A stretch of 64,000 bases of DNA, from contig VXIS01000027.1 of NCBI GenBank assembly GCA_008704415.1, forward strand, positions 186,001 through 250,000, read 5' to 3'. A program made the position numbers and the translations under genes. Origin of the DNA: Sphaerosporella brunnea (lineage: Eukaryota > Ascomycota > Pezizomycetes > Pezizales > Pyronemataceae). Every line of letters starts with the position of its first letter. Position 1 is the stretch's first letter. The notes beneath the pieces were generated by a model. The model ran no database searches. It had not been told where the DNA came from and saw only the letters and a program-made list of their open reading frames with translations. This document shows positions 1 to 10,750 of the stretch, piece by piece.

Positions 1-2880
1 CCACGTGGGAAGAGCGCGATCTGTGGTCCGGGCGGGAATGCTTGCGCGCTGATTAGATGCTCAGGACGGGTTTGTCGCCGGACAACTGGTAGATATCGTA
101 CGTTGTTTTGCTGGCTCGACGACGATGCGCAGCACGATTCGGTGTGGGAAGAGAACGGGAGGAGAATGAGAACAGTTAGGTTTCCAAAGCCTGGGACGCA
201 CGGTCCCGTGCTTGCCATGCCTGCTGCGGGTGTGGCTGCTGCCCGGCGGCGGCGGCCAGAAGTTGTTGGCCGGCTGCTGCTGGATGATGACCTCCCGGCG
301 ACCACGTTTCCGACGATGGTCCCAGCGATGATGATCACACCGGCACCATCGATGCGCCAATTTTGGTAGTTCTGCATGGGTTCGGTGAGTGGTGGAATTG
401 ACAGAGAGATTTGTACTTTGAAGGTGTTGGTCAAGTTTCGATGGGTTTTTGCTCCTTGCAAAATCACCTGCTGCAAACCAGCTTCACGGACCGTAACTCT
501 CATGCGGCGGTCGATACGTTCAAAATACACACCCATCGGGACCAGAACGGTGTCCATTCGGGGACTGCGGCGTTGAGTCGTGTAATTTGTGTCGATGAAG
601 TGTTGTCGTCGGCGTGTGTCGTTCTTTTGGTTCCGGGAAGCTATGTGGTGAAGATGATGATGGCTTGAAAACGTGGGGGGCTGGAACCCGCTTGGCAGAA
701 TGTAACCCTGCACGTCCAGAATCATCAAGCGCCTTTTGCGCCAGCGATCAGCGCGGCCGCTTTGTGCTGCTCGCTCCCGGCCCTTCCCTTGCGAATACGT
801 TCCCGAATACGATGCTCAATTGCCGAGTGGCCGATTGGTGCGTCGTGCGTCCGTCGCCACGCTTGGTCCTCTCGGTCAATAGGTCGCTGTGAATGAGAGT
901 ATCATTGTTCAGTTCCCCCAGCGGAGCGGTGGTTGCCTCCGTGGGCAAGCAATCGTAGAGCCAATCTTCAGGCAGCTCATTGGCGCGGGCGATAGGTGGG
1001 GGCTGATACGTCTTCACGTTGCCATTTCTTGGTTGTGGGATGATGCAGGGTGAGGACGGGCGTTTATATATCAGGGCTGTGGGTCCAAAAGTGCCGTGTT
1101 TGCGGTAGCCCCATCAGCGCTGGCATGCCCTCGCGGTTCACGGTGTGATTTTGTTTGGCAAGATGCATTTGACGGCAAGCTTGCCCGCCAGCCGCCGCGC
1201 GTGTGTGCGTTTTCTGCACGCTAAACATGTTGCTGCGGAGTGGAGTATGTGTGCAATGCGCGGTCTTATAGAGAGACCCTTGGATGCCAAAATCTGGCCG
1301 ATGTTGGCTGTGAGGCTTCGAGGAAAACCCAACACCGTGATTACGGTGCAGCGGAAAATGTCGTAGTTGCTGACGGCTACACCGCAAACAACACGGGCTT
1401 TCTCGGAAACGGTACCGACTATCCAACCCGCGTTTCAAACCTGGCGTGCTACCGCGCGTCTACGCGTCTACGCGTCTAAGCGCGGCCACACGACTGTCAC
1501 TCGACCCGGCAGCAGCATTGATTCGATCATCGTAGCCGGAGCCACTGCGACGTGGTGACGTTGCCGTTGTCCTGGCCGCGCGCTGGGTGGGTGTGGTGCA
1601 AGGTGCAATATGACAGGTAGACGGTGGTTGATGCGGCGCTTGGAGCCAACAAAATTCCCAGTGAAAGCTCGAGCCGGCCCGGCTCGTGTCCATCACCAGG
1701 CAAGAAGGTGATTCCGCACAATGGCGCATAACATGAGTACAGCTATTGGTTGTCGCACGGCTGTTGACGCGTGCCATCTGTGAGCCTTGTGATGAGCAAC
1801 GGGCACGCGCCCAGTGGGGCAGTGAATAATCGCAAACACACCGGCCGAGAAACGCGCATGAGAAAGGCAATATCAAGATGTGCCATTGGAAGCAGCTGTA
1901 CCAACACGCGGTCATAGGGACACCGTCGAGCCCGAACACCGCTAGATTTCCAATACCCGCAACCCCTGCGACCGCTTTCCACCTCCGCACAACGCCTCCA
2001 TCGCCCGCACTGTCGCCGACCAGTCTGACCAGGCCGGCGATGTCGGACTATTACCCAAAGCCAGCGTACCGCTATACCCCCAGGAAAAAAAACTCAACCC
2101 CCTGGAGATTACCGTACAAACACCCCGTATTACAAGCATTTCCAATCCCTCCCTGAAGTCATTCCCGATATAAGCAAGCGGCGGTACAAAATGCATCCAC
2201 CCATCGAAACACACAACCGAACCGGAATCACCGCATCGCCCATCCCTTGCGCCAGCATCCAAACACCTTCCACCTACAAAAGCAGTCACGCCCCGCTGCA
2301 CATATAAGAGAGCTCGCCCAATGACCATCGCCGAATCCATCGCCCACCGCCCGCCCAACCCCCCGAATGCCGGCGTCCAGCACCTGCAGCACATCCTCAT
2401 ACGCCAGCCTCACGTGTTCCTTCCGCCGTGAGTCTTCCTCTGCCTCGTCACCATAGTCATCCGCAGTCGCAGTCCGCCCGAACAGCACGCGGTGCCACTG
2501 CACCAACACGTGTTTGACGCATACACAACCCTAAGATGCTTGAGACATTCAACTATCTGATCGAGCTTATCGGCCGCCAGGATCGCGATGACTACGTAGA
2601 TGACTAAAAAGGAGTGCAAGGAGGCGCACACGTTTGTTCACTACCTAGCCCGCATTCAGGTTGCCGCAGCGGAGTCGGAAAAAATAATGGCATGTACCCG
2701 AACTTGAGGGTGCATGGTACTGCTGCAAACAGGGCTACTTGCTGGAAGCGGTGGTTTTGCTTGTGTGGAGGAACATGCGCCGGAGATCTGGGCCAAGCAC
2801 TCATTATGGTTGCCAGACTCTTCGCCCGTGTGCGCTTCGAAATGTTTACTGATTCGCGGCGCACAGAATTCACTTAAAAC
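1..2880. other. Unassigned region, no convincing gene
   Basis: I find no recognisable gene here. Short reading frames exist on both strands, the best being on the minus strand at about 1942-2510, but none shows a known motif or a clear start and intron structure. A short GC-rich palindromic stretch at about 1670-1700 (AGCTCGAGCCGGCCCGGCTC followed by GTGTCCATC) belongs to a repeat family seen five more times in the window. Confidence 0.4.
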
Positions 2881-3123
2881 TCATTCTCGCCCGGCTCGAG
2901 AGTTCGCTAGCCGCACACAAGCTGTTCGAGCAGTCGTACTACCCAGAAGTCCAAGACGCACTGAGAGGCTTTGTGAGAGCTAGCCATAGCTTCTTCGAGC
3001 GAGATAGGGTCTGACTCATGGAGAAGGGAAATCGGATCGGTATAGTCACTCACCCCTCGATATGCCTTCTCGACTATGATTGCATTGACTGCTCGTCGGG
3101 GGGTCCGATCGAGGTCTGGTTTG

Positions 3124-3190
3124 ACCGATTCGCCCTGGTTGACTGTTTCGTCGATATCCTCGTTGACTGCTTCGTCGTTGTCTTCGTCAG
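3124..3190. repeat. Short tandem repeat, about 24-nt unit
   Basis: A unit of the type GTTGACTGTTTCGTCGATAT is repeated about three times with substitutions. It lies inside the copia-like relic and on its minus strand gives a threonine/serine/lysine-rich stretch. Confidence 0.5.
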
Positions 3191-3344
3191 CTGGGAGTTG
3201 GACGTTTGGCTTGGTTCGGTCGAGTCTGATCTTCTAAGAGGGATTAGCCATGTTTTTGCCTCTGGAAGGGGTTTTTGCGGCATGCAGTGTCTTTTTGAAC
3301 ACCTAGCCTAGTTTGCATTGTACTGGAGCGTAAAAACGCTCTTT

Positions 3345-3418
3345 TCGTACTTGTTTTGTCGGGTAGTGACAGTTTAGTCTTGTCAGGTAGTGACAAATTG
3401 GTCTGGTCAGGCAGCAAC
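3345..3418. repeat. Tandem repeat, about 23-nt unit
   Basis: Three imperfect copies of a unit containing TTGTCGGGTAGTGACA / TTGTCAGGTAGTGACA / TGGTCAGGCAGCAACG stand in a row. On the minus strand they encode an LPDKTKLS-type repeat within the copia-like relic. Confidence 0.6.
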
Positions 3419-3719
3419 GTCTGTACCCCGGATCGGGTCGTAATATGCGTTTCGGCCTGAAGTTGAACTTTGTAGAGGCCTTCGTCATTCCTCGCTGGTA
3501 AGATCGCATCACCATTTGCCTTCGCAGCGATGCAGGATCCGTGAAAGAATGTGCATCTGTATCCAGCCGAGTTTAGCCGCAAGACGGTTATCAAGGATAA
3601 TCTGACTTCAACTGCACGAAATATCCCACCGTTGATGACCTCAAATCGTTGCGCGGCTTCAAGTGGGGGCATATGGAGAAGTATGGTATGCATGTCAACA
3701 GCATTGATCAAATTCCACT

Positions 3720-4880
3720 GTTAACATTGATATAGGACCAGAACTCTGCTCTGGAAAAGAGCAGACAAAGCGAAAGGAAGAAGGCACAGGGCAACAAGCG
3801 GGCTCGGGTTACAAATTGTGAGCGGTTCCAGTCTGGCCAGGGAGTCAAGCAGACACACATTGGGATCAGAACCTCACACTATGGATATGAATTGGTGAAT
3901 GGTTCTTCCTATTCTGATGTTGCGCCCCGAGGAGGACAAAGTCTTATCCGCTGGAAAAAGGACTTTCCGTGACTTCGCCAAAGGTCGACCACTAACATCC
4001 AGCACCACGACGCTGCTGCTTTATGACGACACGGATATCGCCCTTCACCTGCAGTTCAAACTGCAACAGGAGATCGTCGCGCCGCATCTGGTCCTCAAAA
4101 CTCTCTGTGAAAGTCTTTGTCGGCTCCTTGGCGTCGGAGTCGATCTTGTCCTTGACGTTGGAGTCGAGCTTGGCCTTGGCATGGGCTGCTGTTCCGTTGT
4201 CCGTCAGCGCATGATGAAGGAAGACAAAGTGTTGAGTACATAACCTTACGCTTGGCCCTCCTGCGGCGGCAGCGCTTTTCAGCAACCCGTACGGGGTTTC
4301 TAGCCGGCTGGGAAGCTACCACTTCTATTAGGGTTGGCGTATCTTATAACTCTTGTCCTGGTTGCTAACCCGTATGGTCGGTTTTCATCGCGGTGGAGCT
4401 TTAAACCTGAGTACACTGAGTTAAAGTCACGTGTACCTGTAGCTACGGTCTGAAATTAGAGTTGATGAATGATGAGTGTAGAGTTTTGACTTGCTGTAGC
4501 GAGGGTCGAGGGAGCGCCGAGGGAGCACAGTTGGTCTTCGCAAGTGATACGACACCGACACCGGCCGATGGATCGAATTTCGCACCAGCAATGGCCAAAA
4601 TCTCTGCAGAAACTGTCCGCCAGCTCCAAAACTGAATCTAACTACATCGCTATCTAACTCACCGTTACACTTTATCATTGGATGATATATGGTGACGGGC
4701 ACCCCAGATCTCACAATGAGCACGCTGCGTATCGTTTATGGGTCTGTGCTGACGAGCTGGCCAGACGAGAATAGCGGGACCGATAGTGCACGCGAATGTC
4801 AATCTCACTGCGAGAGTGCGGGGGCTCAGATAAGTATACTCAATTGCGCGTGTAAATTGAGGATCGTGCGCCGCAGAGTT
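3720..4880. other. Unassigned region
   Basis: No gene is recognised. A minus-strand frame at 3992-4285 has a protein-like hydrophilic composition (repeated Lys/Asp pairs), but it lacks a recognised domain, and I see no matching neighbouring exons. Confidence 0.3.
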
Positions 4881-4882
4881 CT

Positions 4883-5413
4883 TCATACAGTCGCTGGCCG
4901 TCGCTGATGATTTGTGAGAAACGAGCGCACGGCCATGCGCATGGTTCTCACAGCCGTTAAGTCCTGATCGGCAATTTCATCCCAGCACCCTTCGGGCGCC
5001 GCCGAGACCATGTCATGTCGAACTAGAACCCCAGCTCTGTCCTCTTCCTCCTCCAGTCCCAGCGTTTCCCAAAACTCCTGCTCAATCATGGCTTTGACTT
5101 GGCTGACGCTTAGGCTTGCGGGAACCACAAGGTCAGGCCTCGGCTGCACCGTATGTGGCACCATCACCCACAGGTTCTGCACGACCACGTAGACCATCTG
5201 CGGTTCCATGCTTTCGGTGGAATGCGAGTGAGTCACCGCTTCGTGGGTTCCCACAATTTCCACAAACACCGTGGGTTGCTGCACACACTGGGCGCATCCC
5301 TTGTTTCGCACGAAGTCCACCAGGTCCTGGGGAGAACCACCCTCAATGCTAACCTTGCAGAGTTCGGAGATGGTCAATCGGGGAACGAGGGGCAAATCCA
5401 ATGGTGAATCCAT
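4883..5413 (-). CDS. Hypothetical protein, 176 aa, single exon
   Basis: An uninterrupted minus-strand frame runs from ATG at 5413 to a stop at 4883. The product is acidic and soluble-looking, with no signal peptide or membrane segment visible. It has an early block PLDLPLVPRLTISEL, a central valine-rich stretch (VYVVVQNLWVMVP) and a conserved-looking C-terminal half with an acidic GLEEEEDRAG motif. I do not recognise the family. The start is the first ATG of the frame. The 5' LTR of Gypsy-1 begins 23 bp upstream of this ATG, so any promoter now lies inside the retrotransposon or has been displaced. Composition and length favour a real gene, but expression is unproven. Confidence 0.5.
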   Translation of the reverse strand: MDSPLDLPLVPRLTISELCKVSIEGGSPQDLVDFVRNKGCAQCVQQPTVFVEIVGTHEAVTHSHSTESMEPQMVYVVVQNLWVMVPHTVQPRPDLVVPASLSVSQVKAMIEQEFWETLGLEEEEDRAGVLVRHDMVSAAPEGCWDEIADQDLTAVRTMRMAVRSFLTNHQRRPATV

Positions 5414-5435
5414 TAGTTGACCCAGACATCCTCGC

Positions 5436-5716
5436 TGTCACGGCTCAAGGTTAAGGGGTGGCTTGGCGCTAGGGTTAGGGTGTCACGTGACGCGCAGTCA
5501 CGTGACAGGAAAGCATAAATAGCGAGGTTTCACTTGTTTTTGTTTCTTTTCTTCTTTTCTTCTTTACAGAACGTCTTGTATACTAGCGAACCTAGTAACC
5601 TTGAACCACCTTGTCTTGTCTCGTCTTCTTCTGCCTCTTGTCCTTGTCCTCCTGCCTCCGGTCCTTGCCTCGAAAGCTACGTACCTTGGACGTTTCCTCG
5701 CGCCTGTCCCGTTACA
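5436..5716 (+). repeat. 5' LTR of Gypsy-1
   Basis: This 281-bp direct repeat has TG...CA ends and is paired with 13023-13303. It contains CACGTG motifs, a CATAAATAG TATA-like box and a CT-rich stretch before CTTTACAGAACGTCTTG, which probably marks the promoter and transcript start region. Confidence 0.9.
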
Positions 5717-5781
5717 GTACGTTCTGTCGAGCTATCTCCAACCTACGTAGCTCCTGCTCCTGCTCCCGACCGCGACACACC

Positions 5782-6939
5782 ATGCCGACATACAAAGCTA
5801 TCTCCGATGACCTCTGGGCACGCCTCGTGGCTGCTAGCGCTCTCACGGATCTTGAAAACAACGACCCTCTCGACTATATCCACAGAATCTGCACCGAAGT
5901 CCTCAGCACCCCTGACTATACACCTGCACCCACGAACGACGACCTTACCTTGGCCGAAGAAACCGCTCGAGCTGACGCTGCCGAGCAAGAACTGGTCCGT
6001 CAACGAGAAATCATCACCCGCCTCCTAGGCCAGCCGGCACCGGAGAACCATGGAGCACGAGGTGACAAGCTCCCGGACGCGACTATGTTCGACGGCACCC
6101 GCAATCAGCTTCGGTTGTTTGTCGCTCAGCTCCGTCTCAAGCTGTTCGCAGACACCACACGTTTCCCAACCCCCCAGCTACGGTTGTCCTATGCCATCAA
6201 CCGATGCGAAGGCCGTGCCATGGAACAACTCCTCCCCTACATTCGCGATAATGGCACGATTACAGGACTCGACGATGATGAAGACGTCATCAGCGTCCTC
6301 CAGACTGCCTTCGGTGACCCGGACCGCGCCGCCACAGCTCGTCACAAGCTCCAAACCCTTCGACAAGGCAACAAGGAATTCTCGCTATACTACGCCGAGT
6401 TCTCCAGGCTGGTCTCCGATTTGGATTGGGATCAACGTGCCACCATGGATGCCCTCCGGCATGGACTTTCAATCGAAATCCTCGAGAAGCTCATCGGAAC
6501 CCCGAATCCCACCAACCTTAACGACTTTGTCAACCTGTGCCAACGTCTCGACTCCCAAATCCGTGCCGTTGAGCACCTCCGTAAACTCCGGTCTAGTACT
6601 TTGTCTTCAGCCCCCCGCAACGCCAGTCGCCATCCGGTCACGACTCCACAACAACCCCGCACGCCTCAAGAAACCTTCGCCTCCACTTCGGCCCCCCAGC
6701 CTCAACCTGACACTACGCAGCCCGTCCCTACACCCATGGACCTTTCCGCCAATCGCCGCAAAATCACACCCCAAGAACGAGCTGCCCGGCTTGCCGAGGG
6801 TCGCTGTCTCTACTGCGGGGGCCACGGGCACTTGGCTGCGACCTGCCCCAATAAGCAGGCCCACCTCCGAGCCGCCGCCGCCACTCCGACTACCACGCTC
6901 ACTCCCCTCCCGACCGACAACCAGTCAGGAAACGTCTAG
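5782..6939 (+). CDS. gag: Gypsy-1 Gag (nucleocapsid protein with zinc knuckle)
   Basis: The frame is open for 385 codons from an ATG at 5782, which follows the LTR leader. It also stays open upstream to 5611 inside the LTR, but 5782 gives the usual Gag start (MPTYKAISDD). The N-terminal third is acidic and helical. The middle contains the retrotransposon Gag segment with DGTRNQLRLFVAQLRLKLF and ALRHGLSIEILEKL-type helices. Near the C-terminus a CCHC zinc knuckle is intact (Cys342, Cys345, His350, Cys355; C-X2-C-X4-H-X4-C) and would bind element RNA. Gag forms the cytoplasmic particle in which reverse transcription occurs. It is the only open gene of Gypsy-1. Pol follows in another frame, so a frameshift, readthrough or decay separates them. 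Confidence 0.85.
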   Translation: MPTYKAISDDLWARLVAASALTDLENNDPLDYIHRICTEVLSTPDYTPAPTNDDLTLAEETARADAAEQELVRQREIITRLLGQPAPENHGARGDKLPDATMFDGTRNQLRLFVAQLRLKLFADTTRFPTPQLRLSYAINRCEGRAMEQLLPYIRDNGTITGLDDDEDVISVLQTAFGDPDRAATARHKLQTLRQGNKEFSLYYAEFSRLVSDLDWDQRATMDALRHGLSIEILEKLIGTPNPTNLNDFVNLCQRLDSQIRAVEHLRKLRSSTLSSAPRNASRHPVTTPQQPRTPQETFASTSAPQPQPDTTQPVPTPMDLSANRRKITPQERAARLAEGRCLYCGGHGHLAATCPNKQAHLRAAAATPTTTLTPLPTDNQSGNV

Positions 6940-8410
6940 ACCAGCCGCACATTCATGGCTATGCTGCTGGTCACCCCATCTCGTTGTCTTCGTCTAGCTT
7001 AGGATTGACAGCTCTTGGACTTACGGACACAGTTGTGGAGGAAACAGTACTGGAAGGAAAGCACCTTCTTGATTCTTGCACTCTGTCATTCAGCAATAAA
7101 ACTGTTCGTACTCATGCGCTGATCCATTGCGGCGCAACTGGCATATCCTTTGTGGACGAAGACTTCGCTCGCCATCACCAACTCCCCTTACGCTCCTTAA
7201 GAAAACCCCGTGCCCTCGAAGTAATCGACGGCCGTCCAATCTCTTCCGGTGACATCACTCATCTGTCCGTCGCCCAATGTACCATCCAAGATCACCAAGA
7301 ACAACTCCCCATGTTTGTCACCAAATTAGGACACTACCCCATTGTACTCGGAATCCCCTGGCTCCAGCTCCACGACGTCGCGATCCGATTCAGCTCTCGG
7401 ACTGTCACCTTCGGATCACAATACTGCCTGACTCACTGCAACCCCGTACCAACAACCGTCTCAGCCCTTAGCGAAGAACCTCCAGAGGTCTTTCGGGAAC
7501 CCATGACAGCAGCGCCAGCAAAACTCCACATCGCCTCACTAAAAGCCTCCTCCTTCTGCCCATTGGCCAAGAAAAAGCACCTAGCCGTTTATTCCATATC
7601 CCTGTACGAAATTAATAGGGCACTTGAAAAGAAGTACGCCGAAGACGACAATGGCCTACGCAAAATTGTCCCCGCCGAATTTCACGGCTATCTCCCTTTG
7701 TTTAAGGAGGCAATTGCAAATAGGCTACCGCCGCATCGACCATATGACCATAAGATTCCCCTGAGAGAGTGCTTTGTTCCCCCATTTGGCCCTCTGTATT
7801 CCCTCTCCCGAGAGGAGATGGAAGCCCTCAAGGCCTGGCTGAAAGAAAACTTGGAAAAGGGATTTATCCGCCGCTCGTCCTCGCCAGCCGCGTCGCCCAT
7901 GCTGTTCGTCAAGAAAGCAGACGGGTCCCTACGGCTGTGTGTTGACTACTGAGGCCTGAACGAAGGAACTATCATGAACAGGTACCCGTTACCTCTGATC
8001 CAGGAGACACTGATGCAGCTCTCCAAGGCAAAATACTTCACGACGTTGGATATCCGAGGAGCCTACAACCTGGTCCGCATGGCTCAAGGGGAAGAATGGA
8101 AGACCACCTTCAGAACCCGCTACGGGCTCTTCGAATGTCTGGTCATGCTTTTCGGACTCACAAATGCCCCTGCCGACTTCCAAGCCTTCATCAACGACGT
8201 ACTTCAACCGTTCCTCGACCGCTTTTGTACGGCCTACCTCGATGACATCTTGATCTATTCAGAGACCATCGAAGAACACCGCGAGCATATCAAGCAGATC
8301 CTCGATGCTCTCAGCAAAGCTGGGCTCCACCTCAAGCCGGAGAAATGCAAGTTCAATCAGATGGAGGTCAAGTACCTGGGCTTACTGGTCGGACGCAACG
8401 GCATCAACAT
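6940..8410 (+). pseudogene. pol: Gypsy-1 Pol, first part: protease and reverse transcriptase
   Basis: The frame carries the aspartic protease segment (about 7100-7400) followed by the reverse transcriptase (about 7730 onward). The protease active site normally reads D-S/T/C-G-A; here it reads HCGATG, with the codon at 7125-7127 CAT in place of an aspartate codon, so the catalytic residue is lost. The reverse transcriptase shows the LKEN..KGFIR entry block, SLRLCVDY, a LDIRGAYNLVR block and the YLDD catalytic motif at 8235-8246. A TGA at 7950-7952 interrupts CVDY-GLN, where the family has arginine (CGA to TGA). The frame is then split at 8410 by an LTR-type insertion and resumes exactly in frame after 10750. 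Confidence 0.88.
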
Positions 8411-10745
8411 TGTGAGCCTTTTCTCTATATCGGGAGGTAGGGCTGAGAGTGGGTTATACTTTAGCTGATAGAGAAGCCAGGAAGTCTTGATTATCGCAAT
8501 GGAATAATTTTAAGGGGTTCTGTTTCGGTTTTGTTACAGGGTAGTATCAACGACCATAGACAAGGACTATGAGAGGTGTGCCCGCAGTACGTTGCCCTGC
8601 AGCTGCCGCCACAGGTGGCTGCATCCAGGCCTACGGGCTAATCTCGGTGAAGACCTGTATGGATCAGGAAGTGGGCTCGTTACCCCTCCACGACCGCCTC
8701 AAGGAGTCATGGTATCCTGGTAAACGCCTGTAGGGATTGGCAGGTGAAGTCGGAGCCTATACTTCTTCGGGTAATTGGTGAGTCGGTTGACTCATACGAT
8801 GAAGAGCCTGGACTGATCACCCCGCTTGTATCGGCCGATGGTCTGCAGAGAGCTGAGTAGGGGTTGTGCCTCCGCGGATGATCACCATGTCATCTATGCC
8901 AGCCGCGAGGGTGACGGTGTGAGGGATTTTGTCTGGAGACAGCTCGCAAGGTCAGTTGTCGGCAATTGCAGGCGGCTGGGGGTGCCTTCTATTTCTGGCG
9001 CGTACGTTCGTGCGGGGTAAGCTTGTTGAGGGCAGTGTTCGTTTGCATCTTCAGGGTCTGAGGGATTCCCACGGACTCTCAGCTCTGCTCGTTGAAGATA
9101 CGGAGGTGTCGGGCGGGCGCCTATATAAGGTCCTGCTGGGCCCCGTCCTTGAGAAGGCCATCAAGCTTGACAGACACCAACATTCCCGCTAGCAACAGAC
9201 CTAAAATATTCTTAAGTTTCTATCTCTACTACTAGTTCATTCTTCGTACCTATAGTAGCTAGCGATTCGGTCGCATTAGGTATAAACTCTACTGCTAAGC
9301 GCCTCAGTAACAGGTTTCTGAAAAGACAACAGAGAAGAGGGTCTGTATCTATATGAGGAGGCTTGAGGTTCGTTTTCGTGTCTGATTGAGTTTCGTCTTG
9401 TTCCTTGAAGCTGATGATTCTGAAGATCAGAAGGAGTTGTGTGGGCAGGAGCGGCCCTCTTTATAATAGAACCCGCTCGTCCTCAATCGCCGAGCTGAGG
9501 GTCGGTGGGGATGCTTCTGACCCTGAACAATAGCGGGGTAAATCCTGTTGTGTGCTTTGAGGGTGTACTCGTACAGAGACAGGGAAATCAATCATGCATA
9601 TAGCACAATCATTCCCCACTCAAGAGTCATTTTCTGCTCCTTAATGCGTCGTCATATCTCTATTGCAGGACGCTGGCATAATCGTTAGCATGCTCTACGG
9701 CCTGCCTTGATCGTGCCCCCTTGCGAGACTAGACTTTTGCATTCTGACGAGTTCAGCTTATTGTGCGGGATGCGGGCGTTATCAGCTTGCTCTATGGCCC
9801 GCTTTTGATTACGCCCGCTTGCTCAGCTGAACTTGAAGTACACCATTAGCAGATGAGGTATTATCAGACTCTGCGGCAGACGCGGGCACCGATGACTCGT
9901 CATATCAATATTGACGTGGGGGTCTTTCTGTCGTATCATATCGCCGAAGCATGCCTTATGAATACGACACCCACACCACTGACTGGACTCTGCATATTAG
10001 ACTCCACCCATGTCTGCTGGCCTTTCTCCTCATTCTGCAGGCTGATTGAGTCCGACGCCTTGCAGGCTGTCCTCGTATCGGGCAGTCTTGTTGGTAAGCA
10101 GGAAGGTGTGGCGGCTTGCTTCATAAACAGGCTCGTCGCGCCCCTCGCTCTTACTCATCCATTCTTTTCTCCCATCTTGACTACTCCTTCTTGTTCCTTA
10201 CTCCAGAGACGCTGAACGGACCCTCATTACCAACGCACCATACCAACTTGAGCACCAAAAGGCACGTGGTGGGAGGCATCCCCAGTGATGCTACTTTTGT
10301 AACAGCCTGACCAGTTGTTTGTCGTTAACGGGACCAAACCATCTTGCTTACTGCTAACGATTGATGTAAGTATCCCTTTTGAACGTTCCTTCGGTCTTTC
10401 TAAAGGTATTTCCAGCTTCCCGGATCGTGGTCCTCGTGAGGCCCTCGGCGCTTAATGCGATTGGTCCTTCGTGCCCCGCAACCGTCGACTCGATGTGCCC
10501 TTCATTATAATCGGTCGCGCGTCCCGGGGTACGATCGGCACTTGGACCGGTCAGCATCCGGGCTCGAGGAGCGGTCAAGCGGTAACGGGACATTGTACCG
10601 CCTCTTTCGATGTGGGGACTTCGGGAGCGTCCGGGGAGTGGCCTTATAGGCCTACTAACTGATTCTTGAATGTCGAAACCATTCAATGATTACAAAGGTA
10701 CCATTCTTGTACCAAAATCCCATTGTCACAGTTTAGGGTGTGACA
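8411..10745. mobile_element. Nested TG...CA insertion in Gypsy-1 (solo LTR or non-autonomous LTR element)
   Basis: The insertion is 2335 bp, starts TGTGAGCC and ends GTGTGACA. It is flanked on both sides by AACAT (8406-8410 and 10746-10750), a 5-bp target duplication of the LTR-retrotransposon type. Removing it together with one AACAT restores the host frame across GINI-DPSKV. No long coding frame or paired internal repeats were seen, so it is either one unusually long solo LTR or a non-autonomous element. It holds a TATA-like CTATATAAGG near 9120 and an internal tandem duplication near 9666-9830. Confidence 0.8.
9666..9830. repeat. Diverged internal tandem duplication in the nested insertion
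   Basis: Two segments, about 9666-9729 and 9767-9830, share the order GC(A/G)GGA(C/T)GC, then a CTCTA(C/T)GGCC block, then GCCCxCTTGC. They look like an old tandem duplication with a unit of about 100 bp. Confidence 0.45.
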
Positions 10746-10750
10746 AACAT

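Larger units (their letters stand above)
2890..3711 (-). pseudogene. Decayed Ty1/copia polyprotein fragment
   Basis: The longest open part (3244-3711, 155 codons) reads like the GAG-pre-integrase segment of Ty1/copia polyproteins. It has a run of the type VLRLNSAGYRCTFFHGSC, then an ILPARNDEGLYKVQL-like block, matching the family pattern 'L..aGY...F....C........GLY.l'. Downstream on the same strand a different frame contains DPISLEEAMASSHK, which resembles the 'DP.s..EAM.s' stretch just ahead of copia reverse transcriptases. Between them lie short tandem repeats. There is no intact integrase or reverse transcriptase and no LTRs were found, so this is an internal relic with stops and frame changes. 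The family call rests on pattern likeness only. Confidence 0.45.

Noticed and set aside
1942..2400. 152-codon minus-strand frame as a gene
   Set aside because: Glycine/tryptophan-rich with no motif and overlapping frames of equal quality. Not supported.
6050..6997. 315-codon frame overlapping Gag
   Set aside because: Shadow frame of Gag, Ser/Pro-rich; the Gag frame carries the zinc knuckle.
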